This document shows, in pieces, positions 42,662 through 50,475 of a stretch of 64,000 nucleotides of DNA. A model generated the notes under the pieces. The model made no database searches. It was given only the letters and a program-made list of their open reading frames with translations, and was not told where the DNA came from. The number at the start of each line of letters is the position of its first letter. Positions within the stretch are counted from its first letter, which is position 1. Position numbers and translations under genes: made by a program. Source of the stretch: Stutzerimonas stutzeri (GTDB taxonomy: Bacteria; Pseudomonadota; Gammaproteobacteria; Pseudomonadales; Pseudomonadaceae); assembly GCF_013522825.1 (NCBI RefSeq), contig NZ_JAAMQZ010000014.1, positions 1 to 64,000 of the forward strand, in the 5' to 3' direction.

Positions 42662-43600
42662 ATGCAGACGATATTGGGGGCCAATGGCCAGATCGCCATG
42701 GAGCTGGCGCGAGAGCTACAGCGCAAATACACGAACGATGTGCGGCTCGTAAGCCGCAATCCGCGCAAGGTCAACGACACCGATAGCCTGACGCCCGCCA
42801 ACCTGCTCGATGCGAAGCAGACCCTGGAGGCGGTCAAGGGCAGCAGCATCGTTTACTTCACGGCCGGCCTGCCGCCGGACACGGAATTGTGGGAAGCGCA
42901 GTTCCCCACGATGCTGAAGAACGCCCTGGCCGCCTGTCGTGCGGAGGGCGCGAGCTTCGCCTATTTCGACAATACCTACATGTATGCGCAGGATGCACGG
43001 TTGCTGACGGAGGAAACACCCTTTGCCCCGGTTGGCCGCAAGGGCAAGGTGCGAGCAGCCATGGCGTCCATGGTGCTTGAAGAGATGGCGCGGGGAGAGA
43101 TCCCCGTCCTCATTGGCCGAGCACCTGAGTTCTACGGCCCGGGCAAGACGCAGAGCTTCACCAATGCGCTGGTCATCGAAAAACTCCAGGCCGGCAAGAC
43201 GCCGCGCGTGCCGGTACGTGACGACACGCGCCGCACGCTCATCTGGACACCCGATGCGAGCCGGGCGCTGGCAGCCCTGGGCAATGCACCCGATACGTTC
43301 GGCCAGACCTGGCACCTGCCGTGCTGCGACGACCAGCCAACGTACAAGGAGTTCGTCGCGATGGCCAGCAAGGTCTTCGAACGGGAACCATCCTATACCA
43401 TCATCAGCAAGTGGGCGCTGACCACAGTCGGGTTTTTCTCGAAGCCGGTGCGCGAGATCAGGGAACTGCTGCCCCGCTATGAACAGGACAACCTCTTCGA
43501 TTCCACGAAATTCAAGCGTCGCTTCCCCGAGTTTCAGGTGACTACCTATCGGGAGGGGCTGGAGCTGATCCGCCGGACTGACGGGGGCAGATCATCGTGA
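42662..43600 (+). CDS. NAD(P)-binding epimerase/dehydratase-like short-chain reductase
   Basis: The protein has 312 residues. The N-terminal Rossmann motif is ILGANGQIAMELA and the rest is of extended-SDR type (VRLVSRNPRKV, VYFTAGLPPDTELW, NTYMYAQ, RAPEFYGPGKT). The usual YxxxK catalytic pair is not obvious, so this may be an atypical SDR. GGTGGA lies 5-6 bp before ATG 42662. It is driven by the MerR-type promoter and convergent with the next operon. The substrate is unknown. Confidence 0.8.
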   Translation: MQTILGANGQIAMELARELQRKYTNDVRLVSRNPRKVNDTDSLTPANLLDAKQTLEAVKGSSIVYFTAGLPPDTELWEAQFPTMLKNALAACRAEGASFAYFDNTYMYAQDARLLTEETPFAPVGRKGKVRAAMASMVLEEMARGEIPVLIGRAPEFYGPGKTQSFTNALVIEKLQAGKTPRVPVRDDTRRTLIWTPDASRALAALGNAPDTFGQTWHLPCCDDQPTYKEFVAMASKVFEREPSYTIISKWALTTVGFFSKPVREIRELLPRYEQDNLFDSTKFKRRFPEFQVTTYREGLELIRRTDGGRSS

Positions 43601-43617
43601 TGCTGCCCCGCGGAAAC

Positions 43618-44685
43618 CTAAACAATCTGCAGCGGCCCTGAGCCAGGCAACCGCCCTATCAGATCAGCGCCTACCAGCCTGGCCGGCGTGTACGCGCCGC
43701 CAGCGGGTTGGGTGGTCATCAGGTGTTCCACCACGGCCAGTGAGCCGTTTACAGTCAGGCTATAGCCATTATCGGTACGGATGCGTGCGGTCTTCTTCTG
43801 CCCACGTGCATTGATGGCCTCGCCCCAGACGAAAGTGGGCATCTGCGCGCGCTGCTCTTCGCTGGGCCCCCTCACCGTCCTGGCTATGCGCGCCTTGATC
43901 ATCTTCTGTACCCACGACAGGCCGAGGATCGGCCGGACATAGTTGGCACGTCGGGCGCTGGCGATCATGCGCGGCGACCCTGGAATGAACACCTGAACGT
44001 TCGGAATACCCGTGGTGTGGTAAGCGGTGGATACGTCCCCCCAGGGGATCGTCATCGCCTCCTTCTCACCGTCACCAAAGTCGAGGGAGCGAACCTCGTA
44101 GGCCAGCGGTACGGTGATGATCTTGCCGTCACGACGAACCTTGCCTCCTTGCGCCAGGCCCTCGACAGAGGTCTTGGCGGTGCCGGGCGAGAAACCCGAG
44201 CGCGAATCGAAACCCAGCGCGAGGTGCGTCGCATCCGGCAGCGCCTGTTTCAGCGCAGCGGCAACGCAGTCGGTGGGAATGACATCGAAGCCCACGCCAG
44301 GACAGAGTACGACACCCGCGTCCTGCGCGCGGGCATTGAGCGACTGCGCCAACTCGAACACAGCGATCTCGCCGGTGATGTCCAGATAATGCGCGCGGCC
44401 CCGAAGACAAGCCTCCATCATCGGCGCAGCCGTCGCCGAGAACGGACCGGCGCAATTCAGCACCAGCGCCTGGCCTTCAATCTGCCCGGTCAGTGCTACC
44501 ACGTCATCGAGATCGAAAGCACGTGCTTCCAGTCCCAGGGCGCACGCCAGCACCTCGACACTGTCGCGCCTGCGGCCCGCCAGCACTGGCTTGAGCCCGC
44601 GCCGTGCCGCTTCACGGGCGATCAGCTCCCCGGTATAGCCGTTGGCGCCATAGATCATCCACTGCCTAGCATTGTGCTCACTCAT
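43618..44685 (-). CDS. Saccharopine-dehydrogenase-like NAD(P)-binding reductase
   Basis: The protein has 355 residues. The Rossmann start is WMIYGANGYTGELIAREAARRG, with AGRRRDSVEVLA after the second strand and CPGVGFDVIPTDCVA in the middle. This pattern belongs to the Sacchrp_dh_NADP family, which includes trans-acting enoyl reductases of lipid synthesis, not lysine metabolism. It is the last gene of a three-gene operon; its start overlaps the aldehyde dehydrogenase stop by 4 bp. The substrate is unknown. Confidence 0.82.
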   Translation of the reverse strand: MSEHNARQWMIYGANGYTGELIAREAARRGLKPVLAGRRRDSVEVLACALGLEARAFDLDDVVALTGQIEGQALVLNCAGPFSATAAPMMEACLRGRAHYLDITGEIAVFELAQSLNARAQDAGVVLCPGVGFDVIPTDCVAAALKQALPDATHLALGFDSRSGFSPGTAKTSVEGLAQGGKVRRDGKIITVPLAYEVRSLDFGDGEKEAMTIPWGDVSTAYHTTGIPNVQVFIPGSPRMIASARRANYVRPILGLSWVQKMIKARIARTVRGPSEEQRAQMPTFVWGEAINARGQKKTARIRTDNGYSLTVNGSLAVVEHLMTTQPAGGAYTPARLVGADLIGRLPGSGPLQIV

Positions 44686-46154
44686 TGCATCGTTCCTGTT
44701 CGGGTGGTGGTTTTCCGATCTCCCTGATGGTGCTTCCCCGGTTTCCCCAGCGTGAGCGAGACCGCCATATCGGCGAGTTTGCCGAAAGGCGCATGCAGCA
44801 GGCTGGTCAGGTTCCAGCGGCCCTGCACGAAGACGCCCTTGGCATGGCTCATCGCACGGAAGCCCTCGATACCATGGTAGGCCCCCATGCCGCTCGGCCC
44901 GACGCCGCCGAAAGGCAAGTCATCCTGCGCCACATGCATCAAGGTGTTGTTGATGCCCACATTGCCGGAGGTGGTGCGCGCCAGCAGCCGAGCACAATCG
45001 CGGCCTTCGGCGCCGAAGTAGTAGAGCGCGAGCGGGCGCGGTCGTGCGTTCACATAGGCGATGACTTCATCGAGGGCGCGGTAGGTACGCACCGGCAAGA
45101 CGGGGCCGAAGATTTCCTCCTGCATGAGGGGCGCTTCGTCGCCTGGATTGACCACGAGCGTTGGCACCAGGGCGCGCTCGCGTCCTGGTATGTGCGAGGG
45201 AAGCTCTCCCACTTCGATCACGCGGACGCCGTTGCGGCGCGCATCATCGACGAGCCCACGCAGCCGATCGTAGTGATGATCGCTGACGATGGTCGTGTAG
45301 TCGCGGCTGGCGGGACCCTCCGGGTAGAAGCGCTGCACCGTGGCGGTATATCGGGCAATGAAGGCATCCAGCTCGTCCTTATGCACCATGGCATAATCCG
45401 GCGCCACGCAGGTCTGACCGGCGTTGGACAGCTTACCGTACACCAGGCTCTGCACCGTGCGCTCGTTGACGTGGCCGCGCGCCACGATGGCGGGACTCTT
45501 GCCGCCCAGTTCCAGGGTCACGGGCACCAGGTTGTCGCTCGCTGCCCGCATCACCTTGCGGCCCACCTGCGTGCTGCCCGTGAACAGCAGGTGATCGAAC
45601 GGCAATGCGCTGAACGCGGCCCCCACTTCCGGGCCGCCCAGCACCATGGCCACCTCCTCCTCCGCGAACGCCTCGGCCAGCATGCCCCGCAGCGCCTCGC
45701 TGGTACGTGGAGTCAGCTCCGAAGGCTTGAGCAGCGCACGGTTGCCTGCGGCCAACGCGGTGGCCAACGGCACCAGCGTGAGGGAGATGGGGTAGTTCCA
45801 CGGCGACATCACCCCCACCACACCCAGCGGTTGGTATTCGACGTAGGCACGCGCGGAGCAGTAGAAGACATGCACATGGCGGCGCTCGCGCGTCATGAAG
45901 CGACGCAAATGGCTGGAAAGATAATCGATGGCCTGGATGACGCAGCCCAGCTCCATGATGTCGGTCTCATGCAGCGAGCGATTGCCGAAGTCGGCACTGA
46001 CTGCATCCTTGAGCGCTTCGCGGTGTGCGAGTACGGCGGCCCGCAACCGCGCGAGCCGCGCCTTGCGCGCGGCCAGGTTCGGCGGACCTTCGTGGAGAAA
46101 TGCTCGGCGCTGCCGGTCCAGCAGGCCGGCCATGCGGGTGCTGTCTTCAATCAT
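44682..46154 (-). CDS. Aldehyde dehydrogenase (coniferyl-aldehyde-dehydrogenase-like)
   Basis: The protein has 490 residues. It has the ALDH fold with GVVGVMSPWNYPISLTL, the general base Glu in VTLELGGKSPAIVA and the nucleophile Cys in SNAGQTCVAPDY. A hydrophobic C-terminal part (AVSLTLGKPGKH) is like class-3 ALDHs that bind membranes and act on fatty or aryl aldehydes. ATG 46154 has GGGAGA 5 bp upstream; a GTG at 46184 would overlap the gene before it and was not chosen. It is the middle gene of the operon. Confidence 0.9.
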   Translation of the reverse strand: MIEDSTRMAGLLDRQRRAFLHEGPPNLAARKARLARLRAAVLAHREALKDAVSADFGNRSLHETDIMELGCVIQAIDYLSSHLRRFMTRERRHVHVFYCSARAYVEYQPLGVVGVMSPWNYPISLTLVPLATALAAGNRALLKPSELTPRTSEALRGMLAEAFAEEEVAMVLGGPEVGAAFSALPFDHLLFTGSTQVGRKVMRAASDNLVPVTLELGGKSPAIVARGHVNERTVQSLVYGKLSNAGQTCVAPDYAMVHKDELDAFIARYTATVQRFYPEGPASRDYTTIVSDHHYDRLRGLVDDARRNGVRVIEVGELPSHIPGRERALVPTLVVNPGDEAPLMQEEIFGPVLPVRTYRALDEVIAYVNARPRPLALYYFGAEGRDCARLLARTTSGNVGINNTLMHVAQDDLPFGGVGPSGMGAYHGIEGFRAMSHAKGVFVQGRWNLTSLLHAPFGKLADMAVSLTLGKPGKHHQGDRKTTTRTGTMQ

Positions 46155-46180
46155 GCGGTCTCCCGATTCCTGGACGGCTG

Positions 46181-47158
46181 TCACTGCTGGGCGGTCTTGA
46201 GCGGCTTGGGCGCGTACAGTGCCGCCTGGAAGTCGGGTACGTACTCGTACTTGACCATTTTCCCCAGCTTCAGCGATTCGACGAAGCGCGAGAGGCTGCC
46301 CTCCGTCAGCGTCAGCTTCACGGCGTCCTTGCTGGACGTGCTGGCATGGCGTAACTGACGGGAGGTGCTGTAGCCGGTGGTCAGTCGCCCTTGCTGGTCG
46401 ATGTTCGTGAAGCGGGTCGTCACCAGGTTTTCCTTGCTGGAGGAAACGTCGAGCCGTTTCGTCTCCAGCGTCACGTCCAACTGCTGGGTTTCGCTGTCAT
46501 AGATTTCTACGACGACGTTGCGCTCGTCCTCGCGATAGTCGATGCGCGTCAGCCACTTGGGCAGGTTGTAGCCGACCACGCCGCGTACCTCGGCCAGTTC
46601 GGTATCGACAGGCAGCTTCAGCACGTAGCCCCAGAAGTCGTCGGAAAATGACTGGCCCATCAACGAGAGCGGCCCCCAGTTCGTGGAACCCGGCTTGCTG
46701 GTGACGACGGACAGGCCGATTTCGTTGTAACTGTCGTTGTCGCAGTAGTGGTAGGCGTAGGCCGTCAGCGCGACCACACCTCGACCCGGCCAGATCTGCA
46801 GCGGCTGCACCTGCTCCAGAACTTCGGGTGGCATCAGTTCCCGCAGCCGTGCCAGGTCGGCGGTGAAGATGGCCGTCACCCGGCTGTTTTCGTAATAGAA
46901 GTTCGGCGAATAGCTTTCAAAGCCGATATCGACCTTTTCCTTGGCGATTCCCTTGAACCAGCTCAGGTCAGTACCCGGCGCCTCGGCGGCAATGGTGGAC
47001 AGCGGCGGGTTGGAACGGAAGCGGTCATACAGGCCGCCTTTCACCACAGGTACATCATACTCAGCGATCTTGATGACGGTGGTTTCAGACGCCTGCGCGA
47101 ATGTGGCAGCGGCCAGCAGGCATGCGCTGAAGAGGGGGGCAAGAGAAGTGCTTTTCAT
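46181..47158 (-). CDS. Exported acetoacetate-decarboxylase-superfamily protein
   Basis: The protein has 325 residues with a signal peptide ending at AQA (near 23). The middle contains ADC-like sequence: FTADLARLRELMPPEVLEQVQPLQIWPGRGVVALTAYAYH and NEIGLSVVT. Classical acetoacetate decarboxylases are cytoplasmic and use a Lys; whether that Lys is kept cannot be judged by eye. An exported member is unusual. It is the first gene of the operon, behind a MerR-type promoter. GAGG lies 8 bp before ATG 47158. Confidence 0.75.
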   Translation of the reverse strand: MKSTSLAPLFSACLLAAATFAQASETTVIKIAEYDVPVVKGGLYDRFRSNPPLSTIAAEAPGTDLSWFKGIAKEKVDIGFESYSPNFYYENSRVTAIFTADLARLRELMPPEVLEQVQPLQIWPGRGVVALTAYAYHYCDNDSYNEIGLSVVTSKPGSTNWGPLSLMGQSFSDDFWGYVLKLPVDTELAEVRGVVGYNLPKWLTRIDYREDERNVVVEIYDSETQQLDVTLETKRLDVSSSKENLVTTRFTNIDQQGRLTTGYSTSRQLRHASTSSKDAVKLTLTEGSLSRFVESLKLGKMVKYEYVPDFQAALYAPKPLKTAQQ

Positions 47159-47194
47159 GGCGTTGCCTCAACGTTGGAGAGGAGATCGCCGCAG

Positions 47195-47225
47195 AGCATA
47201 AGTTTTAAGTTAACTTCAATGTCAA
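47195..47225 (-). promoter_or_regulatory. MerR-type promoter with 19-bp spacer for the ADC-ALDH-reductase operon
   Basis: On the minus strand TTGACA (47225-47220) and TATGCT (47200-47195) are 19 bp apart, and the perfect palindrome AAGTTAACTT (47207-47216) lies near the centre of the spacer. This is the classic layout of a promoter activated by DNA distortion by a MerR protein; the regulator at 42110 is the obvious candidate. Confidence 0.75.
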
Positions 47226-47575
47226 CCACCTTGACCGCTCCTGCCCGGCGGCGCATCGCACCTCGATGCATCGCATCAAGGAGAGCGCCTCAGCAGGCAG
47301 TGGCATTTTTCATTGCATGCTGATTTCCAGCGAAGCAGCGTGCTGAGGAAGCATTGAGTTCTTTCAGATCAATGGGTTACAAATCTTTCAAAGCTCCTGC
47401 CTCGGCCTCCAAAAATCTCATACCTTTGGCTAATTGAAAAAATATTCTCCATTTCTAAATTTCGATGTGACTTAGTGGTCCTCTGATTACATCAATGCTA
47501 TGTAAGTCCAGCGACGGCAGCCCGACGCCTGGACAACTTCGTTTTCCGGGTATCACACAGAGAGACATTTGCCCC
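47226..47575. other. AT-rich spacer without recognisable gene
   Basis: The rest of a 417-bp gap. 47330-47510 is clearly richer in A+T than the surroundings (for example GAAAAAATATTCTCC) and marks the break between the MerR region and the next gene set. The promoter of the small gene at 47576 must be here. No repeat or structured RNA was recognised. Confidence 0.5.
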
Positions 47576-47845
47576 ATGAACAACCCCCTTCGCTTCAATG
47601 ACGCTCTTTTGATCACTGACCGCGCCTTCAAGCCATTCCATTGCGTAGCCTGGACGCTGCTCGAAGGCAACGGCGAGCTCAGCATCACCGTCGTCGATGA
47701 CAGCGAGTCCCGCACCCTGGGCCACTGCAAGCTGTCCAGCAGCGTCTATTCCGATCCGGTCAAGCTCGGGCAGACCCTGGAGCAGGCGCGCGCCGACCTG
47801 AGCCGTCAGGGCGCCCACCTCGCCCCATGGCAGATGCCTGAATAA
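47576..47845 (+). CDS. Small soluble protein of unknown function
   Basis: The protein has 89 residues (starting MNNPLRFNDALLITDRAFKP), with no signal peptide or membrane segment. Sequence is mixed alpha/beta with a central LSITVVDDSESRTLG. It is followed directly by a strong terminator, so it is a single-gene unit. No recognisable ribosome site beyond AGAGAGAC (47559-47566). I do not recognise a named domain. Confidence 0.7.
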   Translation: MNNPLRFNDALLITDRAFKPFHCVAWTLLEGNGELSITVVDDSESRTLGHCKLSSSVYSDPVKLGQTLEQARADLSRQGAHLAPWQMPE

Positions 47846-47864
47846 GCTCACGAATACACCCAAG

Positions 47865-47893
47865 GCCCGGCTGCGCAAGCGCCGGGCTTTTTT
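47865..47893 (+). terminator. Intrinsic terminator
   Basis: Stem GCCCGGC/GCCGGGC with a 9-nt loop, followed by TTTTTTTG. This is a textbook Rho-independent terminator 19 bp after the stop of the small gene. Confidence 0.9.
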
Positions 47894-47976
47894 GTTTCGA
47901 TCGCACCTCCCCCCTGCAACTGATCCATTCTTGCGTTTCATGGTCCCACCTGTAACAGGACAAACAGGAGCGATCT

Positions 47977-48258
47977 ATGAAAGGCGCCGAGGCCTACGTC
48001 AACGACCAGTGGCAGAGCAGCGGTCTGGCAGACCTGCCGGAAGGTCCCGACAAGCATTGCATTACCCTGAAATTCATCATTCCTCGGGACGCCCAGTTCA
48101 CGGGGCTGCTCACGCACGTCTGCGAAGTCGCTCGAAAAAAACTGAGCGAGCACTATCCGGGCCGCCGGGTGACACACAAACCCGTGATTGGCTCGGTGGT
48201 CGGGGATGGCAGTGGCGATGGCATCGACCTGATCTTCGAGGTGGCCCCTAAGCAGTAG
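47977..48258 (+). CDS. Small protein of unknown function
   Basis: The protein has 93 residues with no membrane segment. CITLKFIIPRDAQFTGLLTHVCEVARKKLSEHYPG suggests one beta-alpha unit, and the end GIDLIFEVAPKQ another strand. GGAG lies 7-10 bp before ATG 47977. The DUF421 gene starts 67 bp after it. Family not recognised. Confidence 0.68.
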   Translation: MKGAEAYVNDQWQSSGLADLPEGPDKHCITLKFIIPRDAQFTGLLTHVCEVARKKLSEHYPGRRVTHKPVIGSVVGDGSGDGIDLIFEVAPKQ

Positions 48259-48325
48259 TTGATCCTCTGCTCCGAGCCGTCGCTATTTCCGCTCAAGCAA
48301 AAGATCTTTCACGGAAGTGACCGAC

Positions 48326-49018
48326 ATGATCCCCTTCGACTGGCAACGCATGTGGCTGAACGATTTCCCGCTGCTGTTCGTCGCCGAGGTCGCGTTGCGC
48401 GCGCTCTTCGCCTACGTGGCGGTATTCATCTTCCTGAAAGTCAGTGGACGCCGTGGCATCCGGCAGCTGTCGCTGTTCGAACTGGTGGTGATTCTCACCC
48501 TGGGCTCGGCGGCAGGTGACGTCTCCTTCAATGAGGATGAGCCGCTGCTGCCCATCGTCACGGTGTTCGTCACGCTATTGCTGCTCTATCGTCTGACAAT
48601 GCTGGCGATGGAGCATAACTCCCGGTTTGAGAACTGGATGGAGGGCAAGCCGATCACCATCATCAAGGACGGCCTGTACGAGCTCAATAGCCTGAACCAA
48701 TTGAACATTTCATCCGAGGAATTTTTCATGGAGCTGCGCCAGCAAGGCGTCGAGCATCTGGGGCAGGTACGCCTGGGTATCGTGGAGACCGACGGCGATA
48801 TCAGCCTCTTTTTCACTGAATCCGAAGCGGTACGGCCAGGACTCTCGGTGCTGCCGGACGAGCACCGCCCGGTTTACCGGGAAGTCCCGGCCAGCGCCAT
48901 CTATGCCTGTACCAGCTGCGGCTTTACCCACAGCCTCGACAACCAGCAGCACGCTACCTGCCCACGCTGCCGAAACGAGAAATGGAGCCTGGCGCTGAGC
49001 ACACAGCGCACGCACTGA
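48326..49018 (+). CDS. DUF421/YetF-type membrane protein with C-terminal zinc ribbon
   Basis: The protein has 230 residues. Three membrane helices (about 15-40, 45-62 and 68-86) are followed by the DUF421 soluble domain (VSGRRGIRQLSLFELVVILTLGSAAGD, then GKPITIIKDGLYELNSL, ISSEEFFMELRQQGVE, LGIVETDGDISLFF). The tail has CTSCGF and CPRC (two CxxC pairs 18 residues apart), a rubredoxin-like zinc ribbon. GGAAG lies 8 bp before ATG 48326; GTG 48317 is an alternative. DUF421 proteins have no settled function; some are linked to sporulation or stress in Bacillus. Confidence 0.85.
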   Translation: MIPFDWQRMWLNDFPLLFVAEVALRALFAYVAVFIFLKVSGRRGIRQLSLFELVVILTLGSAAGDVSFNEDEPLLPIVTVFVTLLLLYRLTMLAMEHNSRFENWMEGKPITIIKDGLYELNSLNQLNISSEEFFMELRQQGVEHLGQVRLGIVETDGDISLFFTESEAVRPGLSVLPDEHRPVYREVPASAIYACTSCGFTHSLDNQQHATCPRCRNEKWSLALSTQRTH

Positions 49019-49096
49019 TAGGCGGGACGAACCGACGCCGCTCGTACCTGTCCTTACAACAGACAAGGCTTCCTCAGCGAACTGGAGATTGCACCC

Positions 49097-49261
49097 ATGA
49101 TAGGCGATTACGCATCGATAAATGACCATCTGGAAACCGCGCGCAAACATGCCGACCATGCCGAAACCAGCGCAGACCCTGCCCTTTATCGCGAAGCCAT
49201 CGATGAGCTGGTCGCCGCGATCAGGCTGCTGATGCGCAACAGTGAGGAGCAGGAGAGCTGA
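49097..49261 (+). CDS. Small helical protein, 54 residues, unknown
   Basis: Begins MIGDYASINDHLETARKHAD and reads on as an amphipathic helix pair with heptad-like Leu/Ile spacing (YREAIDELVAAIRLLMRNSEEQ). GGAGA at 49084-49088 is 8 bp before ATG 49097. It lies in line with the DUF421 gene before it and the topoisomerase gene after it, so it may be part of a small operon. Not recognised as a family. Confidence 0.6.
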   Translation: MIGDYASINDHLETARKHADHAETSADPALYREAIDELVAAIRLLMRNSEEQES

Positions 49262-49322
49262 GCCAAACACGGCATGCGCTCACTACTGACGCGCTGAATA
49301 CCGAAGGCGTGGAGGCGTAAGC

Positions 49323-50432
49323 ATGCTTCTCTTACAGGACGACCTACGCGCTGCGCCTCCCAGCCAGATTCTTTCTTCCGAGTCTGGAGATGCCGCAAGT
49401 TCAGCGTCATGTCCGACCCTTCCTTCCGACCTCAGCTACGTTGATGATGGCGAGGCCGGTATCAGCCGCAAGCTTCTGCGCGGCAAATTCGCTTACTTTC
49501 TGCCGAGCGGAAAACGTATCCGCAACCCTGACGAAATTCAGCGAATCAACAAGCTGGCGATCCCTCCGGCTTATAAGGACGTGTGGATCTGCCCGGACCC
49601 GCAAGGCCATCTGCAGGCCACCGGACGCGATGCTCGCGGACGCAAACAATATCGTTACCACCCCCGCTGGCGTGAAATCCGCGACAGCAACAAGTACGAG
49701 CGCATGCTCGAATTCGGCCAGGCACTGCCACGCCTGCGCAGCCGCCTCGAAAAGCATTTGGTGCTTCCCGGCCTGCCGCGCGAGAAGGTCATGGCGTTGG
49801 TGGTGATGCTGCTCGAATCGACGCTGATTCGCATCGGCAATCCACGGTATGCGCGCACCAACCACTCCTACGGCCTGACCACCCTGCGCACCCGGCATGT
49901 GGACATTCAGGGCACCTCGATCCGCTTCCAGTTTCGTGGCAAAAGCGGTGTGGAGCACAAAGTCACTCTGCGTGATCGACGCCTGGCCAGGCTCATGCGC
50001 CGCTGCATGGAGCTGCCGGGCCAGCAGCTGTTCCAGTATCTGGACGAAGATGGCCAGCGGCGGACCGTCAGTTCCAATGACGTAAATCTGTACCTGCGTG
50101 AAATGACCGGACGCGATTTCACCGCCAAGGATTACCGCACCTGGGCCGGCAGCGCGCTGGCATTGGAACGGTTACGCCAGCTGGAGTGCTTACCCGAAAC
50201 GATAGCGAAGAAGAATCTGGTCGAAACGATCAAGCAGGTCGCCCGCCAGTTGGGCAATACCCCCGCCGTTTGCCGCCAGTGCTACATCCATCCCGCGATT
50301 CTGCATGCCTTCAGCGAAGGCGCATTGAGCAATCTGCGCGCCGCACGCAAGCGTAAATGGCTGAGCGCAGAGGAAGCTGCATTGCTGAAATTTCTCCAGA
50401 AAAGCGTAGCCCCCGCTCAACAGGCCGTGTGA
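49323..50432 (+). CDS. DNA topoisomerase IB (poxvirus/eukaryotic type)
   Basis: The protein has 369 residues. An N-terminal DNA-binding lobe (YRYHPRWREIRDSNKYERM, PGLPREKVMA) leads into the catalytic domain with Arg in IRIGNPRYARTNHSYGLTTLRTRHV, a Lys in RGKSGVEHKVTLRDRRL, Arg in AKDYRTWAGS and the nucleophile Y321 in VCRQCYIHPAIL. It relaxes supercoils by a 3'-phosphotyrosyl intermediate. GGAGG lies 8 bp before ATG 49323. Its last codons (AQQAV-stop) come from the left arm of the hairpin that ends the gene. Confidence 0.93.
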   Translation: MLLLQDDLRAAPPSQILSSESGDAASSASCPTLPSDLSYVDDGEAGISRKLLRGKFAYFLPSGKRIRNPDEIQRINKLAIPPAYKDVWICPDPQGHLQATGRDARGRKQYRYHPRWREIRDSNKYERMLEFGQALPRLRSRLEKHLVLPGLPREKVMALVVMLLESTLIRIGNPRYARTNHSYGLTTLRTRHVDIQGTSIRFQFRGKSGVEHKVTLRDRRLARLMRRCMELPGQQLFQYLDEDGQRRTVSSNDVNLYLREMTGRDFTAKDYRTWAGSALALERLRQLECLPETIAKKNLVETIKQVARQLGNTPAVCRQCYIHPAILHAFSEGALSNLRAARKRKWLSAEEAALLKFLQKSVAPAQQAV

Positions 50433-50475
50433 AAACTACTGCGCTCGGTCATGCTGCGTTTTCACACGGCCTGTC
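50419..50475. repeat. MITE-like inverted repeat between convergent genes (possible two-way terminator)
   Basis: ACAGGCCGTGTGAAAAC (50420-50436) and its exact reverse complement (50458-50474) flank 21 bp. The ends resemble those of the 144-bp MITE at 35151. It provides the stop of the topoisomerase gene and touches the stop of the GGDEF gene, so it sits where a bidirectional terminator is needed. Confidence 0.8.
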
